From Cubamyces lactineus (taxonomy: Eukaryota; Basidiomycota; Agaricomycetes; Polyporales; Polyporaceae), in contig JACDTU010000003.1 in the NCBI GenBank assembly GCA_022376465.1, positions 744,001 through 808,000 on the forward strand: DNA of 64,000 nt. Reading direction: 5' to 3'. The notes below the pieces were generated by a model. It made no database searches. It had not been told where the DNA came from and saw only the letters and a list, made by a program, of their open reading frames with translations. Positions 50,349 to 63,530 of this stretch are shown one piece after another. Numbering within the stretch: the first letter of the stretch is position 1; each line of letters opens with the position of its first letter. The translations under genes were made by a program, and so were the position numbers.

Positions 50349-53300
50349 ATGGCCGCCGATACCTCAAAACGCTCCAATCTTGTGGATGTGTATGTTCCCA
50401 AAGGCTCCTAGACCGCTGTATGCAATGCTCACCGGGCGCCACACAGGACGTACCAGTCTCTCCACCAAAGCCTCTCCGGCCAGCTCGAGGGCACGACACT
50501 CGAACAACTCGCAGACATCATCAAACCGCGCGTGGATCAGCTCCGCAACATCGCAGAGCCGTTTGGCAAGCCTTCGGACGCGTCGAAGAAAAAGATCGAC
50601 TCGGGCTCAGTCACTCTCGCTGACGGTGTGGTCCTACGCGTGGAGGACGCGCACAAGGAGTTCGTGTACACCATCAGCAAGAAGCTCGACATCGACCAAG
50701 TTCATGCCCTCGTGCTCCTCCGCTCTTTCCTCTACAATGAAGGCCTGCCTGACAACGTTGGCACCGACACCTCGTCCATGGCGGACGAGCTAGTGAAGGC
50801 CATCACACCGTTCTACTACTCCGAGCGCCTTCACTTCCTCCGCACTTTGATCCCTCTCCTCCGCGCAGAACAGAACACCGCAGACCAGATTCACCCAGTT
50901 GCCAGTGAGTACCTCCAAAAGATCATTCCGGACGGAGGTGCGTTCGCCGACACCGTGATTGCGGAGTACTTGCGCAAGACACACGCGGCTGTCCCGGAGG
51001 TTGCACGGGAGGATACTCGTAAAGCGTCGGCCTGGGCGAAGCAAAATGCGAAGGAGCAACTCGTCATGCTGGAAGTTCTGTTCTGGACGATGTGGAGCTA
51101 TGCAGAATGCAGTGGTCCTCTGGTGGCGAAGATCTTCGAGACAGCATACACAACACATCTGGGCTCTCAACAGGAAAACTCGACTTTCCTGCTCGATGAG
51201 GAGAGCGTTCAGATCCTCCAAGACAGCGCTGCTATGTGGATACTCATCACTGTGGAAGTTCTCGAGCTGGAACGAGTGGCTGATCCTAATGGCTTCGAGA
51301 TCTTCGGGGACTCTGGGGACTCAAACATCTATTGGGCTGATCCTGATTCGTTGAAGAGGATACACCAGACGGTCATCTCCCAAGGGAATAGCAACTTTGC
51401 GTGCACGTACATCGCCTGGACATTCGTGCTGGCGCGGATTTCACGTATCGCTTTGGAGCTGAAAGAGATACCGAACTCTTACAAGACCTTCTTCGACTCA
51501 CTAATCCCTCAGGATGGTGGCGGGTATTCGAAAGACGGCATCCGTGCCTTCGAGCTGATGAGAACAGTTGGACTGAGTCCCGATGCAGGTCTCTTCAAGC
51601 TCATGTTGACATTGCTCACAACATCTCCTGTATTCGTCACATCTCTCGCGTTGCGCAACGGATCGTCCATTACAGACCCGAACGCAGTCGCTTATAGGTC
51701 TGTCCTGAAAGGTTTGAACACGCAGGCAACTTCATGTCTGGACTTGGCTAACGCGACGACATAGGGCTGCTGATCACCATCGTCGAACTGCTCCCAGTCG
51801 AACTCGTGCCCGAATTTGACGGCCTCCTGGAGGTGTGGATCGCACTTTTCGGAAGGAGCGAGCCACAATCTGTTGCAGGGATCTGTCGACAATTCTGGGA
51901 GGCCGACTGGAACGCGGGCATTGCGCGTCGCGCCATCGTAGACGTCTCGCGCTCGCGTTTCCCCGTGCAGATCAAACCGCTTGTTCGCCTGCTACGCGCA
52001 CTCACCGCTAGCGGCTTCCTGGAGACCGACCCGCTCTCGACGACAGAGCATATTCGACCTACCGCGGGGCTGATAGAGGATCGCCAGTTGTGCACTCGGG
52101 CCGTTTTCGACTTCTTCGATGAGCTTCCGACATACACCCAAGTCATCCATACAAGTTCATGCGGCGGTGCGCATGCTCTCTACGAGAAGCTTCCTGACAG
52201 ATACGGCTCGTCCTCCGCCACACCCGGTCCCTCGTACATGAACCTACGTCCCATTCGACTCCCTGGCGGGACCACACTGCCCGCAAGGACGGTTGGGCAG
52301 CTCCTCAGTTCCGACGGCGGCGACCTCATTGTAGTGGCCTGGCAGCACAAGCACTCGGGGTGGAAGCTCTTGCTTGAGATCCTCACCGACTACGTCAATC
52401 GGAGGCGACTTCAGTCCGGCAGCAATAGCAGCTACCACGATGTTTCGTTCGGTAACCGTGGCACGAACCAACCTCTGACTCTGAAGGTCGAGGACGTCGG
52501 AGTGGAGATGGACCGCAACGGGGATGAGAGCATCGTCGTTGATGTCCTTGACCTCATCCGGAGCGTCGTTCAAGACAACCAGGAGCTTGCTCAGCAGCTT
52601 CTGCTCTCCATGGAGAGTGGTGATCCCGTTGTCTCGCACACCATGACGGAAGCCCAACCCCCTGACCTCGTTCAGCTCACGACGGCTATCCTAGAAGACG
52701 CCCTGACTCGCTCTGTGGGCCAGCACCACGCGACTCCCCGTACGAACATCATCACCTCCGCGATGAGCGTACTCACCGCTCTCCTTGCTGTGCCGAACTA
52801 CTCAAACCGCGTCTGGCTCTACATTCGCTCGACTTCTTCCTTGTTTGGCTCTGAGCGCAACATCGGCATCGCTTCCTCCGTGCTCGCAGCTGAGCGGCTC
52901 ACAGGTCATTACACAATGACCTTGGCCCTACTTCACCTTGTCGAGGCATTGTTCACCGAAGCATCCGCTACGGTGCTCCTGGTGACTCAGCAAAATGCCA
53001 AGCTCCAGCAAGTGAAAGAGGAAGTCCTGATGCGCGCTGCGAGGTTTGTCCACTCCGAGATCTGGGTAGAACATATGGGCTGGAAGTATGCGCAACTCGG
53101 AGACCGGTTCGAGATCGGGAGGAGGGTATCGTCGTTCTATCTGGAGGTGTTCAAGCACTCCTCACCCGCGTTGAAGGACGCTCCGTTTGCGAAGCTCAGT
53201 CACGCTATCGCGGACGCTCTCCTGTTCAAGGCTACAACCTCGACAGTGAACCCTCTGGTGGCCTCCCTGGTCACTGGCGGTTCCGTGATGGCCATGCTAT

Positions 53301-56300
53301 ATGCGTCTCGGCGATACAGCGATTGTCGCCGACTCGTCTACCTCCTGGAGTCTCATCTCGCACTCACCCGAACGCTCCTGATATACAAGCAAAAGTCCCC
53401 CGGAGCCTCGAAGATCTGCTTACTGGAGCAGGCCCTCTGCAGTCGAGTGGGAGGAAGTGCATCCTTCGAAAACGGCTCGTCGCGAGCAGACCCGGTGGAT
53501 GCTCTAGCGGCGTACGTCAAGGAGCGGGACATGGGCAATGTTGTACCTGTAGCGGCCATGCAAGTCCTCTTTGCGCTCTGTTCTTCGCTGTCTAGCTCTG
53601 AGGGATCTGCTTCTACCATCATCGGGCACCTCTCTGATCCCGAAGCCACCGTGTCCAATATGGTCCGCATCGTCCAACACCCGTACGACGACGCGCTCCT
53701 GCGCAATGCCGTATGGAACTTCATCACGTTAGCCGTGGACAAGGAGCCTGCACTCGCGCGGTTGTTCGTTACCGGTCGCTTCCGTCTACCAAGCGTGAAG
53801 GGCAAGGAGAAAGCGGACGATTCAGGGTCGCCGGCGAAGACCGTCAGTGCGCTGAGTGTTGCCTGCGATATGCTCGAGCAGTGGAAGGAGCTCTGGGAGC
53901 TGAATCCTAAGCTCCTAGCTTCCCTCTTGCGGTTCCTTGATGTCGTGTGGCAGCACGGTCACGAGCACAAGTCATCGTTGGACCCAATACGACAAGACGG
54001 CAAGTTGTTCGACTACCTCGCGGCCATTGTGGCGGAAGAGCTAGGACCCACGCCTGACTGCGTCACGGAGGGCTACGTGACCACGGACAACGTCGACCAT
54101 TCCGACCATCATGAAGCCGTTTCCACATACTGCTACCGGAGTGTCATAAAGTCTCATGCTGCCCACGTTCTCGCTGCCGACATCCGTATGCACCTGCAGG
54201 CTCAGGTGGGTAATGCGTCTGGAGCAAGCAAGGCGAAACCACGCAGCTACACCGCGATCGAGGCGACGCTGAGGTCCGAAGAACAGGTCTCCGAACTCAT
54301 CCCCGAAGCTGCGGCTAGTGCATACCGTCCTGAGCTTCACGACGACTTCTCGGACCTGCTCAGACGACACTACCCCACCCTCACACTGGATCAGCTGCAA
54401 GCACAAGAACCCATTGTGGAGCGCGAATACGGTGACGACTTCGCGTTCTCGATGGCTCTCGCCCGCTTGCGCTTGAGTCCCTACGCCTCAGACGACGAAG
54501 TTCAGGTCGAGGAAGCTTTCCGGGCGTTGCACGCGATCAACATGAACCTCTCCCTTGCCCATGTCCAGACAACCCTGGCAGAGTCTTGGCAGTATCTGTT
54601 GCTGCAAGTGGTGCCCTATTTGCGCGGCGATGCTGCCGTCCGGTCGCAGCTCCTTGCCTTAGCGGACTCGCTGTCGGCAAATATCGCCGGGGAGCAGCGG
54701 TCAGGCGAGATGATGTCGAATATCCACTCTGCCCAGCTTTCCTTGCTGCTCTCGCTGCTCGAAATTGCCTGGTTCTCTACTTCGGACAAGAAGGTGGAGA
54801 TCGACCGCTTCATCGCATTGGTGAAGAATGTGCGCGGGATCATCATCAACACTGCGCTGCCTCCCTCCAAGTCGATCCTTGGCCAGGTCACTGTCCCCTT
54901 CCACCGTCCGCTCCTCCAGGTTCTGTACTTCTGCTCGCGTCATAGCAGGAGCCTCGCGCGACGGCCGAAAACGTTGTCAGCGGAGCACCGCTTGGCTATT
55001 GCTGCCTTGCTGGACGCGACGCTCGTCTTCGTGATCGACGGGTTGCGCGTCACGTTCGACAGAGCACGCTTACAGCTTGACCTTGACGTTGATCAGGACA
55101 TGGAGCTGCTCGTCGCCGTCTTCGAGCAATGCACGCGACCAGACCTCAACCCCTCGCCCACGCTCTGGCTCACTCGATGCCAAGAAACAGACGTCGTTCG
55201 AGCCAGCCTGCAATTGTTCAGCAGCATGGACGTCGTCGGCTTGTCTGACGTCGGCCTGCTACGTGCCCGGAAACAGCCCCTTTACACCCCTCACGTACTC
55301 ACTTTCCACATGGCGCTGGCCAGCATACCACCTGCGGCAGAACGCCTCGCAAGTGAGGGCCTCTTGACTGCATACATCGAGAACGCGATCAGCGCTGCAA
55401 TCCGGGACGGCAAGATCGACGCGACCATTCCCGAGCTTCCAGGTGAGGAAAGCCCCGCGCACCGTGCGTACTGCGCGATGCTCGCCATCATCGCGGGCGT
55501 GTCGACCGCGCTTGGGCGGCATGGGCAGTTCTTCGAGTCCGAGGTGTGCGGCCTGTTGCAGTTCTACAGCGAGCAAATCCACCGCGCGCTCTCGTGGACG
55601 ATCGACGACCCGCTCTCGCTCCCGCTGCTTGAGGAGCTCGAGCAGGTCGTGAATCTCTTTGGGGCGATCGCGCAGGGCACGGCAGCGAGCACGCACGAGG
55701 CCGTCCGCCGGGTCATGCAGTTCTTTACGTCCGACGCGCTCCTGCTCTTGCAGCAGCTCAACTACGCGCTCACGCACCCGAACCACCTCGCGAGCCTCTT
55801 TGAGCCCATCACGGCAGAGGAACGTACGCGATTCGAGGCGGACAAGGGCTCGTCATCGGTGCGAACGCCTTCGGACGCCATTGATCCTATGAGGCGGCCT
55901 TTCTTGGCCCGTCTCGTGCACCGACTCTACCGCCTCACTGGCACTCTGCTGTCCGCTTTGATCGACATCAGCCGCGCAGAGGCTGTCCTGCTCGGGGAGC
56001 CCGAAGATTGGCAAGTGTCTCAAGCACTTATCGTGCCGGTAAGTCCATCCCACCCTCTGCCACCTAACTTTCCGTGCTTACAAACACGATGACACTAGCA
56101 TTCAAAGGTCGTCCTCGGGGAGCCTGCCTCGTTAGGCACACTACTCGAGCTCGGGAACTGCTCACTCGACATCCTCCGCCTACTCGTCGACCGACCACCA
56201 ACGCAAGCACTCACGCCTGCGACCTCATCCGAGAAGGCTCTCGACGTCCGGGATACCGTCGCTGCTGCACGACGTGCGCTCGAGGCTGCGCTCCTTTACG

Positions 56301-56665
56301 CCGTCACGCAGCTCGCGATGTGGCTCTCCAAGCCTGAATTCGACACACCACAACCCGACGCGGAAGCGGACACGGACATGCTCGTCGAAGGAGGGCCCGG
56401 CAGTGGCGGCAGCGGCGATTCGTCGGCGGCCATGGTTGCAGCGGCGTCGCTTAAGGAGAGGCGGGCGGCGCGGAAGGCAACGATGACGCTCGCGGAGAGG
56501 CTAAGGAGAGGGATGACAGGGGAGATGGCGGCGGACCTGCAGGCGCTGTTGGGCAAGGCGAAGCCGGTGATCGCGAAGAGCATGACGGTGTTAGGGGAGA
56601 AGGACGTGGATTTGACGCAAGCGCTGTCATATTTCGTGCAGGAGCGGATATCGGTGCCAGCGTAG
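50349..56665 (+). CDS. NUP192: Inner-ring nucleoporin NUP192/NUP205
   Basis: Exons 50349-50389, 50447-51711, 51765-56038 and 56099-56665; 2048 residues. It is an all-helical protein without low-complexity repeats until the C-terminus, matching the large alpha-solenoid scaffold of the family. N-terminal landmarks are LVDVTYQSLHQSLSGQLEG, ALVLLRSFLYNEGLPD and ITPFYYSERLHFLRTLIPLL. Mid-protein are LTTAILEDALTRSVG and SNRVWLYIRSTSSLFGSE. NUP192/205 scaffolds the inner ring of the nuclear pore with NIC96 and NUP53. The second intron (51712-51764) has a weak GTTTGA donor but a CTAAC branch and a clean join K-GLLITIVEL. A Gly/Ser-rich loop (GGPGSGGSGDSSAAM) lies near the C-terminus. Confidence 0.95.
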
Positions 56666-56866
56666 GTCAGTAGGATGGTGCGGGATCGTGGAAGGAGGGA
56701 GGGGAATGTTGCTGGAAATGGTGTAGCTTCGCTGTACGACGATTCGTTCTGTCACTCTCATGCATGTCGCAACCTTCTATCATGTAGCCTATTATATTCA
56801 TGACATATCATACCAGCATTAGCTAGCAATGGCGATACTGCATGTGCAAACACTGCAAAGCATGAA

Positions 56867-58511
56867 TCACGGTCGTCGCGTCAATACCTCTGCACCGTCC
56901 TCGGTGATGTAGACCATATGCTCAGCCTGTGCTGCGCGCGCACAATTCTGTAGCGGAATGTCAGTGTCGCGACATCAAGGGACGACGTCAGGAATATATG
57001 CATTGGGTACATACCTCAGTTGACACTGTCCAGCCGTCGGGGAATGTCCATCCATGCGGGTCGGTGCCTTGTATGATGGCGGGCTACAAGGAATTTCGTT
57101 CAGCGCCGTCTATGATTCTACATCGGGACAACACACCTCGATCGTAAAACAATCCCCCGGTTGCATCTCACCCGGCTCATCGTTCACTACGAAATACAAC
57201 ATTCACAACAGTCTCATCTGGGCGCGCGGTTGGGCACTCACGGTTGTGATATATCCACGGCTGGCGATGGAACTCGCGTCCAATGCCGTGCCCCGAGAAC
57301 TGGGGCGAGACGCAGTAGTCCTTCCCGCGGAGCAGGTCGTGAATCGCGCCCCCGATGCCCTTGAATGGCCGCCCGGGACCACAGGCGGCGATGCCTGCCT
57401 CGAGCGCGGCGTCGGTCAGTTGCACGAGTTCGCGTCCTTTGTCATCCTGGTAAGCAGTGAGGGGGCGCGCGAAAGCGTCAACGATCAGTTGAGTGGGGAC
57501 AAAGGCGCGCGAGAGGGAATGGGGCATACCACGTCGCCGACGAGGAACGTCCGAGACGTATCACCGTGGAAGCCATCCAGGTACACGGTAATGTCGATGT
57601 TCACGATGTCTCCGTCCTGCAAAGGCCGGCTATCACACATCGCGCGCCGCGACCGTCAGCGTTCTCTGAACGGCAGTGAAGGATTGTAAGCAGACGAGAG
57701 CGACTCAACTCGTCGGGGATGCCGTGCGTGATGACGTTGTTCACGCTCGTGCAGCACGACTTCGGGAAGCCTTTATAGAGCAGCGGAGACGGATACGCGC
57801 CGCACGCGAGGATGAGCTCGTGCACCGCGGCGTCGATCGCGTCTGTTGTCCGGCCGACCTGTCCTCATTAGCATCTGACTCATTCACCGAAAGACAGGAT
57901 ACAGGTAGTGAGTGTACGGAGGGCGAAGGAGAACGGGGCGAGGCTGAGTCTCTCGCGCGTCCACTCGTCCTCCGCTCCCCGAGCCCCGAACTGTCGCAGA
58001 CGCTCACCTGCACCAGGCTCCCCGCAAACTCCAGCACGTCGCTCGCCAGGCGCGCCGCCCTCTTCAGCTTCTCCACATCCTCCGGGTCCCTAATCAGCTT
58101 CCTCTGTGTACCCATCACGTCCTCCTTCGCACCGCGCCCCTCTGCTTCTACCTCTCCTTCTGCATCCGGGCCGAAGAGGTCAGGGACATACGGCGGTCTG
58201 CGTATGTGCGGGGGCACGGGGCGCGGGAGGATGTGCGCGGTGCCCCAGATGAAAGGCTCGGATGGGAGGAGGACGTCGTAGTACCCGAAGCGGAGGTCGT
58301 GTTCTGAGGGCTCGGTGTCTGGCGCGATGTCTTCTGGGGAAGGTGGAGACGAAGTCGAGTTTGGGCGACGCTGGATGTGGTGGTGTGGTGTGCGTTGTGT
58401 TGCTAGCGGTGAAACATGGCGAGGAAGAAGTTGAGTGCGTCGAGGTACAGCTAGTCTATACGGTTTGAGTGTGCTGAGTAGCGGACGTGTACAGGAGGCA
58501 AGCGGTCTCAT
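56867..58511 (-). CDS. MAP1D: Mitochondrial methionine aminopeptidase, type I
   Basis: Seven exons: 58511-58008, 57858-57710, 57629-57530, 57446-57242, 57186-57137, 57083-57015 and 56947-56867; 385 residues. The first about 55 residues are rich in Arg, Ser, Leu and Pro with no acid ([15 protein letters not shown]), which fits a mitochondrial presequence; an upstream ATG at 58601 would add 30 residues. The catalytic domain has all five metal ligands: Asp in [11 protein letters not shown], Asp in HGDTSRTF, His in [10 protein letters not shown], Glu in FTIEPAI and Glu in AQAEHMVYI. The enzyme removes initiator methionine from proteins. The first intron in the domain was set by [15 protein letters not shown]. 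It is convergent with NUP192 (201 bases between stops). Confidence 0.94.
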
Positions 58512-58725
58512 GAAGATGGTGGGAGTCTGAGAGTGAGAGACGCGCTGGCTATACACTGTATTATAATACACGCGACGCGATGACGCGCCGGGGCCGCTCA
58601 CGTACGAACGAATTTTGGCTGCCTTGCACTTTCAAGCAACAGAATAGCAAAGCTAACGATACAGTACAACAAGCGTAGAAACACTGAAGAAGAACCCGAC
58701 TCCAATGAACCATCCCAGGGCAAGC

Positions 58726-60302
58726 TCATGTCCAACCCCTCGCCGCCCCGCGCCCCCCTCCGTGTCCCTTCTCATTTTCGATCACAAACATCGCGTCCCG
58801 CAGCGTGACCGCCAGCCGCCCATCCTCCTCCTTCTGCTGCTGCTGTTGCTGCGCGGTCGGCTTCGACGACTGATACGGTCGCGCCCATCCACTACCCGTA
58901 GACGCGCTCTGAGCCGGGGCCGTCGTCGTTGCAGGAGTGCTCGCTCTCGACGTCGATGCGGCAGGCTTCGCCTTGGCGGGCGTCGCTGCGCCGTTCGACG
59001 CTGACCCGCTCGCGGACGTCATCCACGCGTACTTGCTCGTGCCCAGACCAGCCGCCTGCTTCGCGACTGCGTTCGACATCTTCTTGCGCAGGTCCTCGGG
59101 CATGTTGCGCGCCGTCACGCCAGGGCCCTCCTTTTTCTTCTTCTTTTTCGGTCCGCCTTCTTCGTCTCCACCAGCACCCCCATCTGCGCTAGCTCCGCCA
59201 CCAGATGCCGCCGCGAGTGCAGCGTTCTGTGCAGCAGCTGCCGCCTCCTGGCGCTCCTTGCGCTCGCGACGGATGCGCATCTCCTCTTCGCGCTCAGCCT
59301 TCTCGAGCGCCGCGAGTTGCTTCGCGACGTCGGCGCGGACGACGACACTCCACATCGGTCGTCCGTCCTCGTACGTGCTCGCGGGGCGGTCGAACTGCGC
59401 GTCCGCGCGATGCTGCGCCGCGGCGATCATCGCGGTGACGAGGTCCTGCAGCCGCGTGCGGAGCGCAAGCGCGACGTAGTTCACCGCGTCCTCGGGGATC
59501 TTCGGCACCTTGTGCTGCGTGCCGATCGTGCGCATCGTCTGCCCGAGGATGCGCGTGTCAAAATTGGGTTTTGCAGGCTGTTTGCGAGAGCGGTCTTCGT
59601 ACGGCCGATAGGAGTAATAGTTGTCGTTGCTACGCTGTAGCGTCTCTTCCTCCGCCTGAGAGCGGTGTGAGTAGCATGCTTGAGAACGGAATGTAGGTAT
59701 GGGCGTACCCTGAGATCTACACCGGCACTTCCCAACGCGTCATTTAGTGTCGCCACGTCGGTCGTATCAATAGCCGACGACTGTTGTTGTGTTTGTGCGG
59801 GTTGGGTCACCGCTGGCCTAGGCGCAGTTGGGATAGTGGCCACTGTCGGCTGCGGCTGCACTTGCTGCTGCTGTTGTTGCTGGACCTGCGTCTGTGCTTG
59901 TACAGGCTGTGCAGCTTGAGGCTGATGTGCTTGTTGGGCATACTGAGGGTAGTGGGTGTAGCCCGTCTGGGCATAGTGGCCGTATTGATAATGGGTGTAG
60001 GGAGTTGTTCTGTGCAGGACAATCAACGAGACGCGACATAATCGCTAGTGCTCGGTCAATTACGTTGGATGAGTTGTATGGGCGGTGTGTGTTGTGTGTG
60101 CGGCATGTGCTGCATGCGTCGGATGGGTGGTGTGTTGAGCGTGTTGAGATTGTTGCTGAAGTGCGGGGTCTATTGGTATCTCTACCATGTGCGTGAGATG
60201 TATGCATAGCAGCAACATTCTAACCAACGTACGGCTCGCTTGGGGCCATTGTGCAGCTGAGAATGTGGAGGTGGTTGGCTGCTGGTTGTCCTCGGTCTTC
60301 AT
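58726..60302 (-). CDS. TAF4: TFIID subunit TAF4
   Basis: Four exons, 60302-60233, 60181-60064, 60009-59709 and 59655-58726; 472 residues. The N-terminus is rich in Gln, His, Thr and Ala (QQSQHAQHTTHPTHA), as in metazoan and fungal TAF4. The conserved part begins DTTDVATLNDALGSAGVDLR and continues AEEETLQR, PNFDTRILGQTMR, VNYVALALRTRLQDLVTAM and RADVAKQLAALEKAEREEE, then DAMFVIENEKG near the end. This is the TAF4 C-terminal domain, which forms a histone-fold pair with TAF12 in TFIID. The start at 60302 is the first ATG that fits; upstream exons are possible. Its stop lies 214 bases before the MAP1D start on the same strand. Confidence 0.92.
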
Positions 60303-60627
60303 ACTGACTCGGAGGCGTGGTGTCCCAGATGAGTAGGAGCTATGGCTTAAATTGGAGGTGCTGGGCAGTGGCAAGTCCAGTACGTATACTTAGGCTATCG
60401 CAGGTAGCAGAACAGAGCACAAGGAGCCCAAAGACGAGGATGAGATTGGGATGTGGTTGAGCAGAACGGCACGCAACTGACGCTGACCGTGTGGCCACGC
60501 GGAGAGCAGTGTGACCGGGGTCAGCTCCCCCAGGACTGCGGGGACCCCAAGAACCCTGTTTGATCACAGTTCTGGGTGTGCTGCAGCCCAATGCTGTTCG
60601 TTCTCTCTACCTCTTCCAGTGGCGAGC
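60303..60627. promoter_or_regulatory. Divergent promoter TAF4 / NUP42
   Basis: 325 bases between the start codons at 60302 (minus) and 60628 (plus). No TATA box is clear. Confidence 0.45.
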
Positions 60628-62945
60628 ATGGTACGCAATTGTATACGCCGTATACTCGACGTGTTTTACTGACTGTCTGTTAGGCTGTATGTCAATACTT
60701 CCTGAGGGGCACGTGCAAGTTTGGGAACAACTGCAGAAACGAGCATCCGCGCGACGGCCAAAGACAAGGTGGCTTCGGCAGTACGTCTCCCTATTGTCTA
60801 TCCCCTCCTCCCCGTCTTGTTCTCTCTATGGCTAACTCCTGACTCTGCCTATAGATCAGTCATGGAGTGCAGGGCGCGCAACGTCTTCCTCTACAGCCCC
60901 CGTTTCAAACGCATCCTCCTTCTTCACGTTCGCACCTCTTCCTCATCTCCCACTCCTGGATCCAGTCTGATTCTCCCTCTCTGCGACAATGAACCCCTTC
61001 CATCGTGAATCCAGCATCGAGACCCTCACGCGCGACCTTGAGTCCGAGAAGCCTGTGTGGCCGCTTTCGTGCTTCGCTCCCGCCAAGCTCCAACCCACGC
61101 TCATCGCCAACCTCGACGAATCCCCTGAGGAACTGCGCGTGAAGGCTGCCGAAGCAGCGCGTAATGGGACCATCCAGGAATACGTACGTCCTTGTCTCCA
61201 AGTTCTGATGGTTCTTTTCATGAGTTAGTCGCCGCTAGTTGAAATATGAGGCGGACAAGATCGCTGCCGCTCAGACGATCTACACCAACGCCCGCTCAAA
61301 TATGCAAGCACTCCACGCGCACGCCGTCCAGAACTATGATGCACAAGCTTCTGGCGGCACGCCCACCCCCTTCGGCACGCCAGCCCCCTCAACATTCGGT
61401 GGCGGCGGGGCCACATCCGCGTTCGGCGCGCCCGCTTCCACCTCTGCATTTGGTGCGCCTGCGTCGACGTCTGCCTTTGGCAAGCCTTCAGGATTCGGCG
61501 CGTTCAGCGGATCAGGACCCTCAGCGTTCGGAGGAGCTTCCACTGGCACGTCTGCGTTTGGCCAGTCCTCCTTTGGCCAGTATTCATTCGGGCAATCCGC
61601 CTTCAGTAAGCCTGCTGGCGGGTCCGCGTTTGGCGGCGGGTCTGCATTTGGCCAGCCAGCAACTGGTGCAGCCACTTCAGCCTTCGGTGCGCCTGCGTCT
61701 GGCGCGACTACTTCTGCCTTCAGTCAACCTGCGCAAGGTACGTCGACGTTTGGCCAGCCGGCACAGAGTGCATCGACCTCCGTGTTTGGCCAGCCGGCCC
61801 AAGGTTCAACAACGTCGGCGTTTGGTCAGCCAGCACAGGGATCGACGCCGTCTGCGTTTGGTCAACCCGCTCAGAGCGCAAGCACCTCTGCGTTCGGTCA
61901 ACCGGCATCAGGCGCAACAACGTCTGCCTTTGGACAGCCTGCACAAGGCAGTTCAACATCTACATTCGGCCAACCCGCGGCCACCTCTGCGTTCGGCCAA
62001 TCATCGTTCGGCAAACCCGCAACAGGAACGTCCGCCTTCGGGGCCCCAGCTACTGGGGCGGGCACGTCGGCGTTCGGCCAACCATCCCAGCCAAGCACAT
62101 CTGCCTTTGGTCAGCCCGCACAGGGAGCCACGACCTCTGCCTTCGGAGCGCCTCAATCAACGTCTGCCTTTGGTCAGTCAGCATTCGGACAAAGTGCATT
62201 CGGCAAACCCGCCACCCCATCTGCATTTGGGTCAACGCCTTCCGGCGGGACCGCCGGTGCCAGCGGAAGCGGAGGTGGCGGCGCGTTCTCTGCATTCGCA
62301 GGCGGGCAGCCGTCAGCGTTCGGGCTCGCTGCGGCTGCGAAAGCCCCTGGGGGCTCAGTGTTCGGCCAATCCTCCTTTGGCAGTGGTGCAACGTCCTCGC
62401 CTGCCCCTGCCCAGTCTGCCTTTGGAGGAGGCGGGTCTACAGGAGCATTCGGTTCACCAGCCGCATCTGGGTCTGTTTTCGGCACGCAGCCAGCAGCGGG
62501 AACGGGCGCGTTTGGCACGCCTTCATCCACATCTGCGTTTGGAGCCCCTCAGCCGGCCGCATCCGGCTCTGCGTTCGGCGCGCCTCCCGCCGCCCAACCG
62601 CAACAAGCACCCGCCTCCGTCTTCGGCTCGCTCACGAACCAGCCCTCCCTCACCAATTCCGGGTCCGCATTCGGCCAACCCTCAGCCCCCTCGGCGTTCT
62701 TCGGCCCAGGCGCAGCTCAACCCTCCTCCCAACCCGCGCCCAAAGAGAAGTCGGGTCGGCCAGACTTTGCGGCCGCGCGCCGGCGGGCGCTGTACAAGCC
62801 CGGGGCGACGAAATACGACGACTTGCTGCCGCCGAATTATATGGAGCTGTTGCCGAAGGCGGCGCTGGAGGCGTTCAAGGGCGAGGGCGAGAAGTTTGAG
62901 TGGGGGAATATCCCGGAGTGGATACCGCCGAAGGAGCTGCGGTAG
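60628..62945 (+). CDS. NUP42: CCCH zinc-finger FG nucleoporin, NUP42/Amo1 type
   Basis: Proposed exons: 60628-60630 (ATG only), 60684-60780, 60855-60927, 61015-61183 and 61239-62945; 682 residues. Exon 2 encodes a textbook CCCH finger, CQYFLRGTCKFGNNCRNEH (CX7-CX5-CX3-H), which needs the ATG just before the first intron. Exon 4 has VWPLSCFAPAKLQPTLI and ESPEELRVKA. From about residue 155 the protein is built of SAFG, TFGQ and AFGAP repeats. The C-terminus (RPDFAAARRRALYKPG ... EWGNIPEWIPPKELR) is the conserved end. NUP42 sits on the cytoplasmic face of the pore and helps release mRNA with Gle1. The exon 3-4 junction (AC/C) is the least certain. Confidence 0.88.
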
Positions 62946-63530
62946 TCTTCCACTCGCGGGTTCTAGTGTTGGGTAGATGTAGTCCTTGTGTGTTGGTGGG
63001 TGGGTGATGGAGTATGGATAGTGTGGGATGTGAGCATGGACGGTCGTGTTTGCTGTCCACTATTGTGCTTGTACTAATACGACCACCTTACGGTTTCTTG
63101 GAACGCACGCTTCAGCGGATCAGCGGGTGGACTAGTGGTCTCGTCTTGTAGACGTTTTAGCACTTGGCTATGCCTGGTCTCGCACGCACACTGCATTGCA
63201 TCGTGGGCTCAGATTTCGTGTTCACACAGCATTGACTGCACAACCGAATGGCACTGTTCACCTGACACTCGATTATAGATGTTCGACGGAGGAGAATTAA
63301 CCTTACTGCCGCAGCACCTTGCTAGGCGATTCAACGTTCGGCTCTAGCGCTGCAGCAACGAGATGCTGCGGTAGCTGGCTTATTGTCGTGCTAAATATGT
63401 AAGCTGAATCGGTGAGCCCAGCGCCCTATAAGTTCCTCTCTCTCTCAGTATTTGACCAAAGCCCAATCTTGCACCATTCTGAGACGCTCACTTTTCCTGC
63501 GACCTCCTCATTGTTGCCCATTCCGCTTCG
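62946..63530. other. Intergenic interval
   Basis: 3' flank of NUP42 and promoter of the last gene. No gene is seen. Short CT-rich patches lie before 63531. Confidence 0.6.

Noticed and set aside
61246..62976. 576-codon Arg/Ser/Pro-rich ORF
   Set aside because: Frame-shifted reading of the NUP42 FG repeats; the FG frame has the conserved N- and C-terminal parts.
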